DNA of 64,000 bases from NCBI GenBank assembly GCA_009733575.1, contig ML769536.1, forward strand, positions 62,001 to 126,000, written 5' to 3'. This document shows, one piece after another, positions 1 through 11,349 of this stretch. The DNA is from Gymnopus androsaceus JB14. Its lineage: Eukaryota > Basidiomycota > Agaricomycetes > Agaricales > Omphalotaceae. Under the pieces are notes generated by a model. The model was not told where the DNA came from. It saw only the letters and a list, made by a program, of their open reading frames with translations, and did not search any database. The position numbers and the translations under genes were made by a program. Numbering within the stretch: position 1 is the first letter of the stretch; every line of letters begins with the position of its first letter.

Positions 1-1
1 G

Positions 2-1991
2 TCACTCAGTGGACCTACAGCAGCGGCTAGACCATTATCCTTGGAAGAAAGGCTATCTTCGCATCCGACAACAGGTACAGGTACAGGTAACGACGCTGCC
101 GCTGCTCCTCCTATTCCCACTGGCCCAGCCAGAACATCCAATGCTACTCCAGCTCCGACAGCTAGTGCCAGTAGTGCTCCCCCGCCTCCGACTTCCGCAT
201 CGTCTACTACCTCTGCTGCACCTCCTCCAACCTCAGCTGCTACTACTACTTCGACTTCTTCAACAACGACTGACGATACCCGTGTTGTTGACAGACGGAG
301 TTCTGTATCTGGCGGTACTGCAACAGTTCCTGCTGCTGCTACTGCTACTGCTCCTGCTCCAGCAAGCTACAATCGTGCACCTTCCATAGCTCCTTCTCGG
401 CCACCTTACGACGAACGTGACCGTGACCGCGATCCAAGACACTCGCATACGATGGATGCGAATCCTTCTGCATCTGCATCTGCGCCTCCGTATACTGGCT
501 CCTCATATAGACCTGGAGATTCATATGCTGCTCCTGCGCCTCCGAGTCGGAGGTATGCATCCCCTACGCCTTCCGAGAGGGATAGGGATAGACGAAGGCC
601 GTATCCGTCTCCTCCGCCAGCAGCGCTGTCGTCTGCTCATCCTCATCCTCATCCGCATCCACCGTATGATGATAGAGACAGGGAACGAGAAAGGGATAGG
701 GATCGACGAGCTGCTCCTCCTCTCCCTCCTGCTTCTGCTGTAAGAGAGTATGTTTATGATGAGCGGGATCGAGACCGGGATAGAGACAGGGAAAGAGATC
801 GAAGAAGGGATTATCCAGAAGACGACCCTTACTATCGACCTTCTTCCTCTACGGCTCCAGTTCCTTCTCGATTGGCTCCCCCACCACCAATGCCGCCTCC
901 AGGCGCGTCTGTTCTGTATGTTCCTTTTTTCTTTTTGCTGGCCCTCGCTCATTAGTTCTGACAGTGACCGAGACCGGGATCGGGATCGAGAAAGAGATAG
1001 AGACCGATATGACCCAAGAGGTGCTGGCGTCCCTCTCGCCACATCCATGGCATCTTCCCGTAGCGGAGCTTGGGAAGCTCGTGGAGGCGATCGTGACCGT
1101 GATCGTGACCACGAACGACGTATCTCTTCTTCCTCTGCCTCGGGTGTGCTAATACCTCACTCCTCTCCAGCGGGTTACCCTGGCCCTCCACCGTCGTCCT
1201 CGACGGTGACTCCTCCTCCTCCTCGTAGTAATGGAGGAGGGATTCCTATCCCTCTTTCTGGTCCAGACCCGCGGTATGCGGGTCGATATCCTCCTCCTCC
1301 TGTATCTACTGGAGGACCTGTCCATGCTCATTCTCGTGCTCCGTCGCCTTCTACGCCGTATTCCCGAATCCGACAGCGGAGTCCTAGTCCTAGACGAGTT
1401 GATGACCGGGATCGTGATAGGGATAGAGACAGAGACAGGGAGAGGGATAGGGAAAGAGACAGAGACTCCCGACCTCCAGCGAAACGCGCTAGAGGAGACG
1501 ATCTTTACCCTCCTCTTCCTAGCAACAACAGCTCCTACCCTCCTCCAGGTCCTCCTAATTCGTATCCAGGTTCTTCAGCTTCTGCGCCTTCCGCTCCCCG
1601 TAGACCAGGCGAATACCCTCCTCCGCCGCCTTTACCTCCTTCCAACTTGCATTCAGCGCATGGATCGCACGGGCATTCGCACATCGGCATGAACCAAGTT
1701 GTTCGTGGGGATCCTCGAGACAGAGATAGAGATAGAGATCGGGACCGGGATGCGTATTATGATCCTCGTCCTCCCCCTCCTGCGCATGCGGAGTATAGTC
1801 GTGGTGGAGGGGGTAGGGATTACCCTCCTCCTCCTCCTCCTCCTGGGAGCTATGATCGTCCGAGGTCTCCGCCGAGGGGTGGAGGAGGTGGAGGGGGTGT
1901 GTATCGCGGTGATCCCAGGGATGTGAGGGATATTAGGGGAGACCCGAGGGATGATAGAAGGTATATGCCTCCTCCGCCGTTACCGAGGTGA
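2..1991 (+). CDS. Arg-Asp / Pro-rich low-complexity protein, C-terminal part (5' end outside window)
   Basis: The frame is open from the left edge to 915. It then passes an intron, best placed at 916-964 (GTATGT to CAG; an acceptor at 955 also keeps the frame), and continues from 965 to a TGA at 1989-1991. The product is a long disordered tail: Ala/Ser/Thr/Pro-rich at first, then repeated Arg-Asp/Arg-Glu blocks, Pro-Pro runs, His-Pro repeats, a basic PPAKRAR motif and Gly-rich loops near the end. No folded domain lies inside the window. Such tails occur in basidiomycete nuclear proteins such as Ssn6/Cyc8-like corepressors and RNA-binding factors, but I cannot choose among them. Frames 1 and 3 here are long shadows caused by the repetitive composition. 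The stop is followed by a CAG run and an AT-rich probable 3' UTR. Confidence 0.7.
916..964 (+). other. Intron in the RD-rich gene
   Basis: GTATGT donor and CAG acceptor, 49 bp, with a pyrimidine-rich middle. It joins frame 2 to frame 3 in phase 2. The alternative acceptor at 954-955 gives 40 bp in the same phase. Confidence 0.6.
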
Positions 1992-2845
1992 CTGTAGCAA
2001 CAGCAGCAGCAGCAGCAGGTGAGTTTTTGGTCGCTCGTTTACTATGCGGATTGGGGATTGACGTGATGATTTTTCTAGTTGGTTTTACTCTGTATCTAAA
2101 AAATAATCTGCGTGGTACCTGTCTGTACCCGCCGCTCGATATCGATATCGATAAAAAATCTTTCTTTCAATGTGTTTTATTTCTTCTTTTCATCGTGGAG
2201 GTGGACGGGGATCTCAATCTATCTAAATCAAATCCAATCAATATATCTAGAAGATTTAGTATGTTATCTATGTGTCTCGCTTGTCATCTTTTTCTACGTT
2301 TCGCTGTCCTAGTCTTTTCTTGCCTTGCTTTCAAGTCCCATCGATCGATCAATCAATTGCAACCTTGCTCGTTTCGAACGTTCTGGCTCTCGTTCTTCTT
2401 TGCTTTAGGCTTCAACGATCTACGCGCAATGTTTTTTAAGTAGGAATATAATAAAATGTATCTCCCTGTCTCTCTCTCTCTTCCGCAATGCTTTGTTCAT
2501 AATATAATACCTTATATTGTGCATCATCAAAGAGATCCTCCGCGATTTGATGCACGTTTACATGCACGAGCCGCAGTTGTCATGCCTCGAGGTAGTCACT
2601 GTCAAGGATGGTGTTTGACCACAATACTTATGTCTATACATGACATTGAGCACTGCGTACTGAAGTTGCCTCGGCCCTAGTTTATAGATTTAAAAATTCC
2701 GAAAGTGCGCTGACTTGCAAGTTGAAGCACTCCAAGGACATTACACGTACCACATACAAGAACTTGCTGAACAAAGGTTATTCTAAAATTCTGATGGCAG
2801 CGCGTCGGAATTGTGGATCACTCTCACTCTCACTCTTATACTCTC
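1992..2845. other. 3' flank of the RD-rich gene, then no gene seen
   Basis: About 350-390 bp after the stop recur after the two tail copies downstream, so they are probably 3' UTR. The sequence includes GATC/ATCG-rich runs near 2135-2150 and 2340-2355. From about 2400 to 2845 I see no coding signal. Confidence 0.4.
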
Positions 2846-3635
2846 ATGAGTCGTCGTCGTCGTCCACTTTCGGATGACCTGCGTTTAGCTCTCATTTGCA
2901 TGGGAGAACAGCTTCCCGTTATAACTGTCGCAAAGTACTCTGGGATTCCAGTGAGAACCATACGAAATTTGTATCAAAAGTACCGCAAGAACGATGGCCA
3001 CAGGACAAAACCTGGTATAGGAATGCGGCGAGGTGCCAGAAGAACGCTTACAGTCGATGATATTGGTGTATGTTGCTAATTATTTTTCACTCGTTCCAGC
3101 ATTTACAATGCCCTCCCAGCTTGTTGTCGGCCAGACCCTAGAATATCACCGGGATATATATCTTAATGTGCTGCGAGATCTTGCGCGTGAATGTCTCCGC
3201 GTAGATGTCGACAGGACAACTAACTGGCGTTATCTTCATCGTCAAGAATATACCATGAATAAGGTATATAATACTCACCTTTAGCTGTTTTCACTGATAA
3301 ATATTATTTAGCCTAGCAAAACTGCATTAGAACGAAACGAGCAGCGAAGACCTGCATTCCGCTATGACTTTGGTCACAAGTCCGGCACAGAATACGCTAG
3401 CATTCGCTATGGTCGTAACATGAAGCCGCGCAGGTATAATTCCGAACAAGATGAACGATGTCGCAGACCCGATGACTGTAAACGTAACCGCCCTCCGCCG
3501 TACCGATACGAAGAACGTTACGAATGTGTAGAGCGCATTCCTGAACGTCTTCCCCCTCGTGTAGACGATTGTTTTGGGTCCTTTTACCGTCCAGATGACC
3601 GTCATTGGTACGATAAACGGTGCCGTTCCTCGTAG
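2846..3635 (+). CDS. Small protein with Tc1/mariner-type transposase HTH half and an unrelated C-terminus
   Basis: Three exons fit: 2846-3065, 3100-3263 and 3312-3635 (235 residues). Introns are 34 bp (GTGTAT to CAG) and 48 bp (GTATAT to TAG), and all phases agree. Residues about 7-60 (LSDDLRLALICMG, VAKYSGIPVRTIRNLYQKY) are the first helix-turn-helix of a Tc1/mariner-like transposase. The second exon carries the DIYLNVLRDL and TTNWRYLHRQEYTMNK segment typical of the second HTH. Exon 3 begins with the family motif SKTALERNEQRR. There, where the DDE catalytic domain should follow, the sequence turns into an Arg/Tyr/Pro-rich stretch with no recognised fold and ends at a TAG at the junction with a copied gene tail. 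Catalysis is therefore lost; DNA binding may remain. It could be a domesticated gene or a relic that happens to be open. Confidence 0.55.
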
Positions 3636-4335
3636 TATTGGAGGTGGGATTCCTACTCCTGCCTCACTCTCGCTTTCAGGTGCAGACCCGCGGTACATAC
3701 CATGTGCCAGTGAAGCAGGTCGATATCCTCCTTATACTGCATTCGCTGGAGGACCTGTCCATGCTCCTCATGCTCCTTTGCCTTTAGGCCGTATTCCAGA
3801 GCTCGGCAACGGAGTCCTAGTCCTCGACGAGTTGCTGACCGTGACCGGGATCGGGATGGCAGAGACCAAGAGAGAAAAAATAATAGGGAAAGAGACAGAG
3901 ACCGACCTCCAGCGAAACACTGCTAGAGCAAATGATCTATACCCTCCTCTCCCTAGTAGCAGCAGCTCATACCCTCTTCCAGGTCCATCTTTGTATTCGG
4001 GTTCATCAGGTTCTGTCCCTCTGTCCTCCTGCACATGCAGAATATAGTTGCAGTGGAAGTAGTAGGGATTACCTTCCTCCTCTCCCTCTTGGGAGCTATG
4101 ATCGTCCCCGGTTTCCGCCAAGGGGTTTTTCAGGAGGTGGGGTATATTATCATGGTCCCAGGAATGTGATTATATTAGGGGAGGCCCGAGATGATAGAAG
4201 GTATATGCCTCCTCCGCCATTCCATTGGTGAAGCAGCAGGTAAATTTAATCTGCGTGTTACCTGTGCTGGATATTGATGGAACCTTTCTTCAATATGTTT
4301 CTTTGTTTCATTATTATTGTCATGGAGGTGTGGTT
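3625..4335 (+). pseudogene. Decayed copy (copy 2) of the RD-rich gene tail and its 3' flank
   Basis: From about 3640 the DNA matches 1224-2170 of the RD-rich gene in order: the GGAGG(T/A)GGGATTCCTA start, the GCAGACCCGCGGTA block, the GAGGACCTGTCCATGCTC block, the GGGAGCTATGATCGTCC block, and the final ATGATAGAAGGTATATGCC before a TGA. Material corresponding to roughly 1580-1770 is missing, and small indels break the frame. Homology continues into the 3' flank (AATCTGCGT, then a T-rich run). The left breakpoint coincides with the stop codon of the transposase-derived gene. Confidence 0.75.
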
Positions 4336-4764
4336 CCAGTGTTACATTGTAGATGAATGTAGTACGGGAACTGGCAAATGGTGTGTCTTGATTCTGGCAA
4401 ATAGGTGTCTATGTGGGCTGAATTGAGGACTCGTATCTGCCATACAAAGTGGTGGCCCACATTCACATGTTACTTCCTGTTCAAAAAATGTCATTTGGAT
4501 TGAAGTTTGCAGAAAGGGTTGAGTCTAGACCCTGATGGATTAGACCCTGATGGGCAGACAGCAATGGTGGTAAAATGACTTGAATTGGCAAGTAACCCAA
4601 AGCAAACATGCAAGAGTTCCAGTTGAGTTCCAGAATATAGGTACAGGCCAATATAAATAATGTAAATAAGGGATAAATGTAACTAAATCAGGGGTATGAG
4701 TAATGGTAAGCCAGAGTCAGTGAGTGCTGGACTGGATACTAATCATATATTCCAGCAGAAAGTT
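4336..4764. other. No gene seen
   Basis: AT-rich, with no open frame of note and no recognised element. Confidence 0.4.
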
Positions 4765-4902
4765 CAAACTTCAAATGGCCTGCATTCATTTCTCTTAAGT
4801 TCCATGAAATACTTATTTTCTATAATTGTCTGAAAAAGTACATTTTTCTTATTAATGAAATGAAATAATTTCCATACTACTTCAGTCAGACTGAAGCATA
4901 AC
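4765..4902. mobile_element. Truncated MITE, family A (right end only)
   Basis: Ends with the near-palindrome CTTCAGTCAGACTGAAG (4880-4896) followed by CATAACTA. The preceding 110 bp (ATGAAATA, a TTTTCTAT run, AAAAAGTACATTTTTCTTATTAATG) match the right half of the complete copy at 36157-36553. The left end is missing. Confidence 0.6.
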
Positions 4903-4904
4903 TA

Positions 4905-5166
4905 CTGTACCATTTCGGTCACTTCATTGGTCACAGGTCACAAGGCCTCCAACGAAATGAAGTGTCACAGCTTGTCCCACATCACATCGGTCAGTAACAA
5001 TTTTTTTTCGATTTTTGCGGGCGCCCTCCAGGCGCTAACCCAATTTAGTAAGAATTTTTTGTAAAATATTTGTTTTGTCACAGGTCCCACCAATCCCAAA
5101 CGAGATCTAAATTCGTTCAGTTGGTCACAGGTCACACCCCCGAGCAAAGTGCTTGAAATGGTACAG
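4905..5166. mobile_element. MITE, family B (TIR CTGTACCATTTC), TA target
   Basis: Perfect 12-bp terminal inverted repeats (CTGTACCATTTC at 4905-4916, GAAATGGTACAG at 5155-5166), each flanked by TA. The interior has GGTCACAGGTCAC motifs and no coding capacity. TA target and size fit Tc1/mariner-type non-autonomous elements. Confidence 0.75.
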
Positions 5167-5653
5167 TATTTGTAGTGTGAGATTGATCATTTTCAGGGAA
5201 TTGGGGTAAGCACAGATATAAATCCAATATGATGATCCTGCAGAAGGGTCATAGAAGTATTGAAAATTTAAAAATATGAACATTAAAATAAATAAAAAAA
5301 GCAGAGGCCCAGTGTGATCTTTTTGATGTCTAGGACTAAGTATTAAAGCCAGTGTCAAACAGAAAGATCCTATTAAGGACTTCTTAGGGAAGAATCCACA
5401 AATTTATAATTGACAATAACAGTGGTCAGCCCTCAATACAATGGAACCATTGCTCTCCATATACACAATCTGCAAGGGATAGCTTAGTGTACCCTACCCG
5501 AGACATAATACATAGGTTCTGAGGCTTCCATAAGAGTTTGCGAAACTGAGGAGGAATCCAAATTATGGCATTATGATGATTGGAAAAGGTGATCCATCCA
5601 TCACTTGACAGACTCCAGTTATTGTGTGCTAGATAAAACAGATTAGAAACAAA
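5167..5653. other. 3' flank of the NLR gene, no gene seen
   Basis: AT-rich intergenic DNA downstream (minus-strand sense) of the NLR stop codon. No other coding signal. Confidence 0.4.
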
Positions 5654-8600
5654 TCATGGAGGGTAAAATTGAAAACTACCATGAAATGATTCATGAGGAT
5701 CTATGAGTGTAGTATTCATTGGAGAATCAAAAGTGGCATCCCAGACCCTGAGTGTATTGTCTCCTGAGCCAGACACAATCCTGGTTCCATCAGGTGAAAA
5801 GGCAACTGAAAGGACACAATCATCATGCCCTTGCAATGGATCACCTATCTGAACACCAGTAATGGCATCCCAAATCCTGGATGTTTTGTCATCAGAGCCA
5901 GACACAATCCTAGTCCCATCAGGTGAGAAGGCAACTGAATGGACATAATCATCATGACCTTGCAGAGGATCACCTATCTGAGCACCAGTAGTGGCATCCC
6001 ATATCCTAAGAGTCTTGTCTCCTGAGCCAGACACAAGCCTGGTTCCATCAGGTGAAAAAGCAACTGAAAGAACATAATCATCATGACCTTGCAGAGAAAC
6101 ACTTATTTGAGCTCCAGTAGTGGCATCCCAGATCCTGACTGTATAGTCTTGAGAGCCAGACACAATCCTGGTTCCATCAGGTGAAAAGGCAACTGAACGG
6201 ACATAACCATCATGACCTTGCAAAGGATCACCTATCTGAGCACCAGTAGTGGCATCCCATATCCTAAGAGTCTTATCTCCTGAGCCAGACACAAGCCTGG
6301 TTCCATCAGGTGAAAAGGCAACTGAAAGGATGTAATTATCATGACCTTGCAGAGGACCTGCAATTTGTGCACCACAAGTGGCATTCCAGATCCTGAGTGT
6401 CTTGTCATTGGAGCCAGACACAATTCTGGTCCCATCAGGTGAAAAGGCAACTGAATTGACATAATCAGCATGACCTTGCAGAGGATGACCTATCTGAGCA
6501 CCAGTAGTGGCATCCCATATCCTGAGTGTCTTGTCATCAGAGCCAGACACAATCCTGGTTCCATCAGGTGAAAAGGTGACTGAAAGCACATAACCATAAT
6601 GCAAGGAATCACCCATCTGGGTACCAGTAGTGACATCCCAGATCCTGAGTGTCTCATCATCAGAGCCAGAGACAATTCTGGTTCCATCAGGTGAAAAGGT
6701 AACTGAACGGACCCAATCATCATGGCCTTGAAGAGCATCACCTATTGGAGAAATAGTAGCAACATCCCACATTCTGAGTGTCTTATCATCAGAGCCAGAC
6801 ACAATTCTGGTTCCATCAGGTGAAAATGCAACTGAACGGACCCAACTATCATGACCTTGCAAAGCATCACCTATTGGAGAATCAGTAGTAATATCCCAGA
6901 TTCTGAGTGTCTGGTCTTGAGAGCCAGACACAATCCTGGTTCCATCAGGTGAACAGGCAACTGAAAGCACATAACCATCATGCCCTTGCAAGGGATCACC
7001 TATTTGAGTACCAGTGGTGGCATCCCAGATTCTGAGTGTCTTGTCAAAAGAGCCAGATACAATCCTTGTACCATCAGTTGAAAAGGCAACTGAACAGACA
7101 CAATCATTGTGACCTTGCAGAGGATTGCCCATCTGAGAACCAGTAATTGCACTCCAAATTCTGAGTGTCATGTCTCCAGAAGCAGACACAATCCTGGTTC
7201 CATCAGGTGAAAAGGCAACTGTATGGACATAACCTTCATGCCCTTTCAGGTGATCACCTATCTGAGCACCCGTAGTGGCATTCCAAATCCTGAGTGTCTT
7301 GTCACGAGAGCCAGACACAATCCTGGTTCCATCAGGTGAAAATGCAACTGTATGGATACAATCATCATGCCCTTGCAAGGGATCACCTATTTGCAGACCA
7401 GTAGTGGCATCCCAGAATCTCAGTGTGTGATCCTTAGAGCCTGATACAATCCTCATTCCATTAGGTGCAAAGGCCACTGAACATACCCATCCATTATGAC
7501 CTTTCAATATTATATCTGTATTCCGACTTTGTGCTTGAGCCTCCATCTTCAAACTCTTTTTTATGTGTGGTTTACATTCCAAATTGTTTTTCCAAAAAGG
7601 AATGATGCTCAAATACAAATGCGGTGTTCTTCCCCTGACTTCACCAGTTGAAAATTGCATTAGTAAATTTTGGAGGTATTTTATTATCAATATTAACTCC
7701 GATTTGGAGTCAGCATATATTAATACCTGCTAAAATTTCAGTCATTTATTTACCCAATGATACCACCACATGGAACTCACCTTGCGCAAGGAATCTATGG
7801 CTTCTCCACATTGTGGCAATAGGTTCAGTATACTCATGGCTTCAATCCAATATACTCCCCTTTCCTTCAAGAACTCATGCAATCTCATTATAATCATTTC
7901 TATAATCTTCTCTTCAATTTTCCCTTCAATTTCACATTTGAGGAAATGATAACTCCAAAATTGGCAACAATATTGAAGTGTTTCTCCAATGTTTTGCTCA
8001 ACTCTCTCCTCAAAGTGTGGCACTTGCTTATCTGGTATGAATGATGAAGGAAGATCACAGATATTGAATCTCAACTTTTCCATTACTGTGAAACATGCAA
8101 GAGCCAAGTTCTGATGCTGGCAAGTGGGGCTATAAACCACATCCAGAACTTCAGGTCTGAAGGTAGTAATAAAATCTGGAAATGATTTGTGAAATGTATA
8201 AATGCATTTATCTCCCTCTGACATATAGCACACAGCCTGTAATTTTTTGATCAGATCTGAGACAAGTTCCACATCAACCACCAAAAGCTCAGCTATTGCA
8301 TTGCATGACAATGGCTTTCCTGCAGTAATGATTGCATAGATAATCATCCAATCTTGTTCAGGTTCATTTCCTGAGAGCTCATTATCATTTGCATGAATGG
8401 CATTAACCATAATTCCAGCATATAGCTGCTTCATATCATGAGTCTTATTCCCTTTCTTAATTGAATCTTTCAATCTGTCTTGCTTTCTTCTGTCACTGCT
8501 GGCACTCTTTACAAATTTGACAACAGTTGCTGCATAGATGAAAAGTGTTCCTGACAGCATTTTAAGCCTGTCAAGCTGATCCTTTGAAGAATATATGTTT

Positions 8601-10187
8601 TCTAGCTCAGTCTCAAGGTAGGTGTATATATCCTGTTGCACAAGACTCTTCTCCACACGATGTAGAATGAATTCCTGAATTTCAGAAATTGGTCTAGGTA
8701 TTGGATCATTAGACTGCATAAGCTGCTGCTGAATTGCATGTTCTGGGCGGCTAGTTAAGAAGAACTTTAATCCTGGCATTTGTCCTTTCTGGATTGCAGA
8801 TATGAGAGGCTCCAGGACAGATGAGACATCCTCACATTCATCCAAAGCATCTATAACAATGACTGGTGTATGTGCTCCCATTTTACCAAACTTAGTAACA
8901 TCTTTCCATGGCTCAATTAAGAGTTTTTTGACTTGAACATCTGGCATCTTTGAAGGGATGTCAGGATTTTTTCTCAAGACATCCCTAAGTGATATGGCAA
9001 ATGGTTTAGAGAACCTTGCCAGCTGATATGCTAAAGTACGGACAATTGAACGGTAATCATTACATTCTGGAATCTGCCGAGAGCAGAAGAAAGTTCCAGC
9101 AAGTAAATGTTTCTCCTCAAGTGATTCACAAATAGACATTGCAATTGTGCTTTTGCCTGTTCCAGCCATGCCACACATCCAATAGCCTAACATACTGTCA
9201 GGTGTGGAAGTAATTGCCCATTTCTCAATGTGTTCAAGGATCTCTTTCCTTGTCCCGGGACAGCATGACTTTCTGGCAAATTTAATACCTATGTCTGTAT
9301 CATAGTATGCCTCAGGTGAGTGTTTTAACTGTCCCAAAAAAAATTCCTGCTAAAACATTCAATGATTCAATCAATTTTTTTTTAGCTTTGCCAACCTTAC
9401 CTGTCCAATATCAGCAGTATTTGCTTCAATAGCAATCAGAATTGTCATCTACAAGTCAATTAAGCTAAAGTTTTGCTAATTGTATGACAATATAGATTGA
9501 TGTTACCTTGCACTGTTCAAATGCATTTTGAATATTTTTTTCAAATTCTTGAATTATTTTGGTGATTTGCTCAGACTGAACAATTCTTTGGAACAATCCA
9601 TTGCTTTCTTGCTCTTTGACCTGTTGACTTATATTGTTCAAATCACTGTAGAATGGTTAGCAAATAACATGTATTTTACCAAGTATGGATGACATACTTA
9701 ATTAGACCTTGAATGACTGGATTACTTGCACCCAAGCCTGCTCGGTCCATGTATAATTGCAGAAAAGTGGTGCGGGAGATCAAATCAATGGTCAAATTCC
9801 TGAGTTGCTCAGTATTGTCAGAAACATTCTGTGCACATGTATGAGTCAATATTTCAGAAATACAATTGATTATCTTCAGACCTTATAAATATCAATACAT
9901 GCACACACTCCACCTACAGCAGCCTGCAAAGGTGGAAGTGGTGCTGACACCTCTCTCAACACTTTCAGAGCAGCATCAAGTACATCCCCAACAATAGCTC
10001 CAATGCCACGATGTCTTGGAGAGTTTGGTACTGATGTGTATGGTGTGCACTCGGGCTGACTCCCAGCAGAGTCTGCGTGCTGCAAAGTAGGGCTTGCATC
10101 TGGAGTAGAAGTTGGAACTTGATTTTCGTTAGTTGTTGTTTTGTCTTTGTTACGGCTGAAGAATTTGCGAGCAATTTTTTTAGCCAT
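5654..10187 (-). CDS. NACHT-WD40 NLR (STAND) receptor, complete
   Basis: Six exons in consistent phase: 10187-9882, 9828-9698, 9645-9507, 9448-9401, 9346-7781 and 7726-5654 (acceptors 3 nt earlier are possible for the last two). The product is about 1420 residues. Residues 1-50 are polar and disordered. About 60-200 form a helical N-terminal region (APLPPLQAAVGG, IDIYK, SDNTEQL), as in agaricomycete STAND proteins with a HeLo/MLKL-like or similar effector domain (inference). NACHT: Walker A GMAGTGKST at 267-275, Walker B VIVIDALDECED at about 370-381. A winged-helix-like linker follows, then 14 WD40 repeats from about 806 to 1405, most with GHD, FSPDGTRIVSGS and RIWDATTG. Fungal NLRs of this layout sense non-self and can trigger incompatibility or cell death; the ligand is unknown. 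Intron 1 uses an unusual GTCTGA donor. Confidence 0.88.
5700..7510 (-). repeat. Fourteen tandem WD40-coding repeats (about 129 bp each)
   Basis: Each unit encodes about 43 residues. At DNA level the block with CCTGGTTCCATCAGGTGAAA on the plus strand recurs in nearly every unit. Repeats 10 and 12 differ by only about two residues. Repeat 8 lacks its GHD (only YGYV remains), so a few codons are deleted. Fourteen units would make two seven-bladed propellers. High identity between units is usual in NLR repeat domains that diversify by recombination. Confidence 0.85.
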
Positions 10188-11349
10188 TCAGAAATGATGG
10201 GCGTGAAGAAGACGCTTTTCGGTGTGGCATTCATCTTATGTAGCGCTTGATATAAAGTTCAGTCATGCAAGAGATATGTGGCAGCTGGCATGGGAAGGAC
10301 GGAGAATTGAAATTCGGCATGTGCCATCAAAAGCCTACATCCACCGGACAACCACCGCCAATCCCCGCTCGTCTCCGCCGCTCCCTCCCCCTTTGCACTT
10401 CTCACACTGGATCTCACACAAAATCCGTAGTCGGATAGATGAGCGAGCCCATCCACCTTTCCTTCTCTTCGAATATGCGACCAATCTCTCCTATCCTCAT
10501 GCTACTCTCTGCAGTCCGACTATCAGCCCTTGTACAAATTAAGTAACCGCGCCGTCGGTCGTCAGGCCTTGGCGCGATAGAGAGGCGCTTTCTTTCTTTC
10601 ATGGTATGAGGCTAAGTACATGCCTTTGAAGGTGTTGATGCGTCGTGTCAGTGCCCACGTTTCACCGACATCCTCGAGCTGCATAGGTTTTGTTTGCTTC
10701 GCTCTTTGGTGCTCCGTATCGTCGATATAAACCACCCCTATGTCGTTGTCGTCTTCTATTCCATTTCTCGTTCCGATTCGCTCAGATAAATACATATTTC
10801 TTCCCCGTTCCCATTATCTCCGAGTCTTCCTTCCTTATATCCTTCAAGGTTTACCCGAGCCTTGGTACTTTCATTGATCGCATTCATCCTTCCAGGCTTC
10901 CCTTATCTTTCCCCACCTCCCATGGACATGGACATTGCATTCGCATATCACATCTAATGCATCGCCCATTGCAGGCCCTCTTCCTCACTTGTTGTTTGTA
11001 CTCTAGATCTTGGATTCCGCATACGTATATTCCGCACCTCTACTCAACTTGTGTATCATTATGTATCATTTCTTGAACTTCTCGGAGAACTTCAAGTTGA
11101 GTTTTAATTTAAGTCTCCACGTCGAGTTTCTCGATTCCTTCGATACGCATTGACAGACTGCAATAGAAGAATATAAATATCATCATACGATTACAATTGC
11201 AGTAAGCCATAGATACAATAGCGGATCCTAGGATATCAGAATTCGGCTGAGGACGATACTTGGTATGAAAAAATCCCGGGACTGAGACGTTGTAAGGGGA
11301 GAATAATAGGACCCCTGTCGCTGTCGATGGTTTACATTTCGACCGAAAC
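10188..11349. other. NLR upstream region and intergenic DNA, no gene seen
   Basis: The first few hundred bases upstream of the NLR ATG are the likely promoter. Short open frames on both strands (for example around 10222-10542 and 10690-11076) show no recognised domain or convincing splice structure. CT-rich runs lie near 10370-10400 and 10840-10920. Confidence 0.4.

Noticed and set aside
750..1991. Independent gene in frame 3 starting before 965
   Set aside because: It is the second exon of the RD-rich gene; the upstream part is a repeat-driven shadow.
5700..7510. Regularly spaced repeats that might suggest a CRISPR-like array
   Set aside because: Units are about 129 bp, coding, and translate to WD40 blades; no spacer structure.
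7727..7780. Stop codon separating NACHT and WD40 parts into two genes
   Set aside because: A 54-bp intron with GTGAGT donor and TTTAGCAG acceptor joins them in phase 0.
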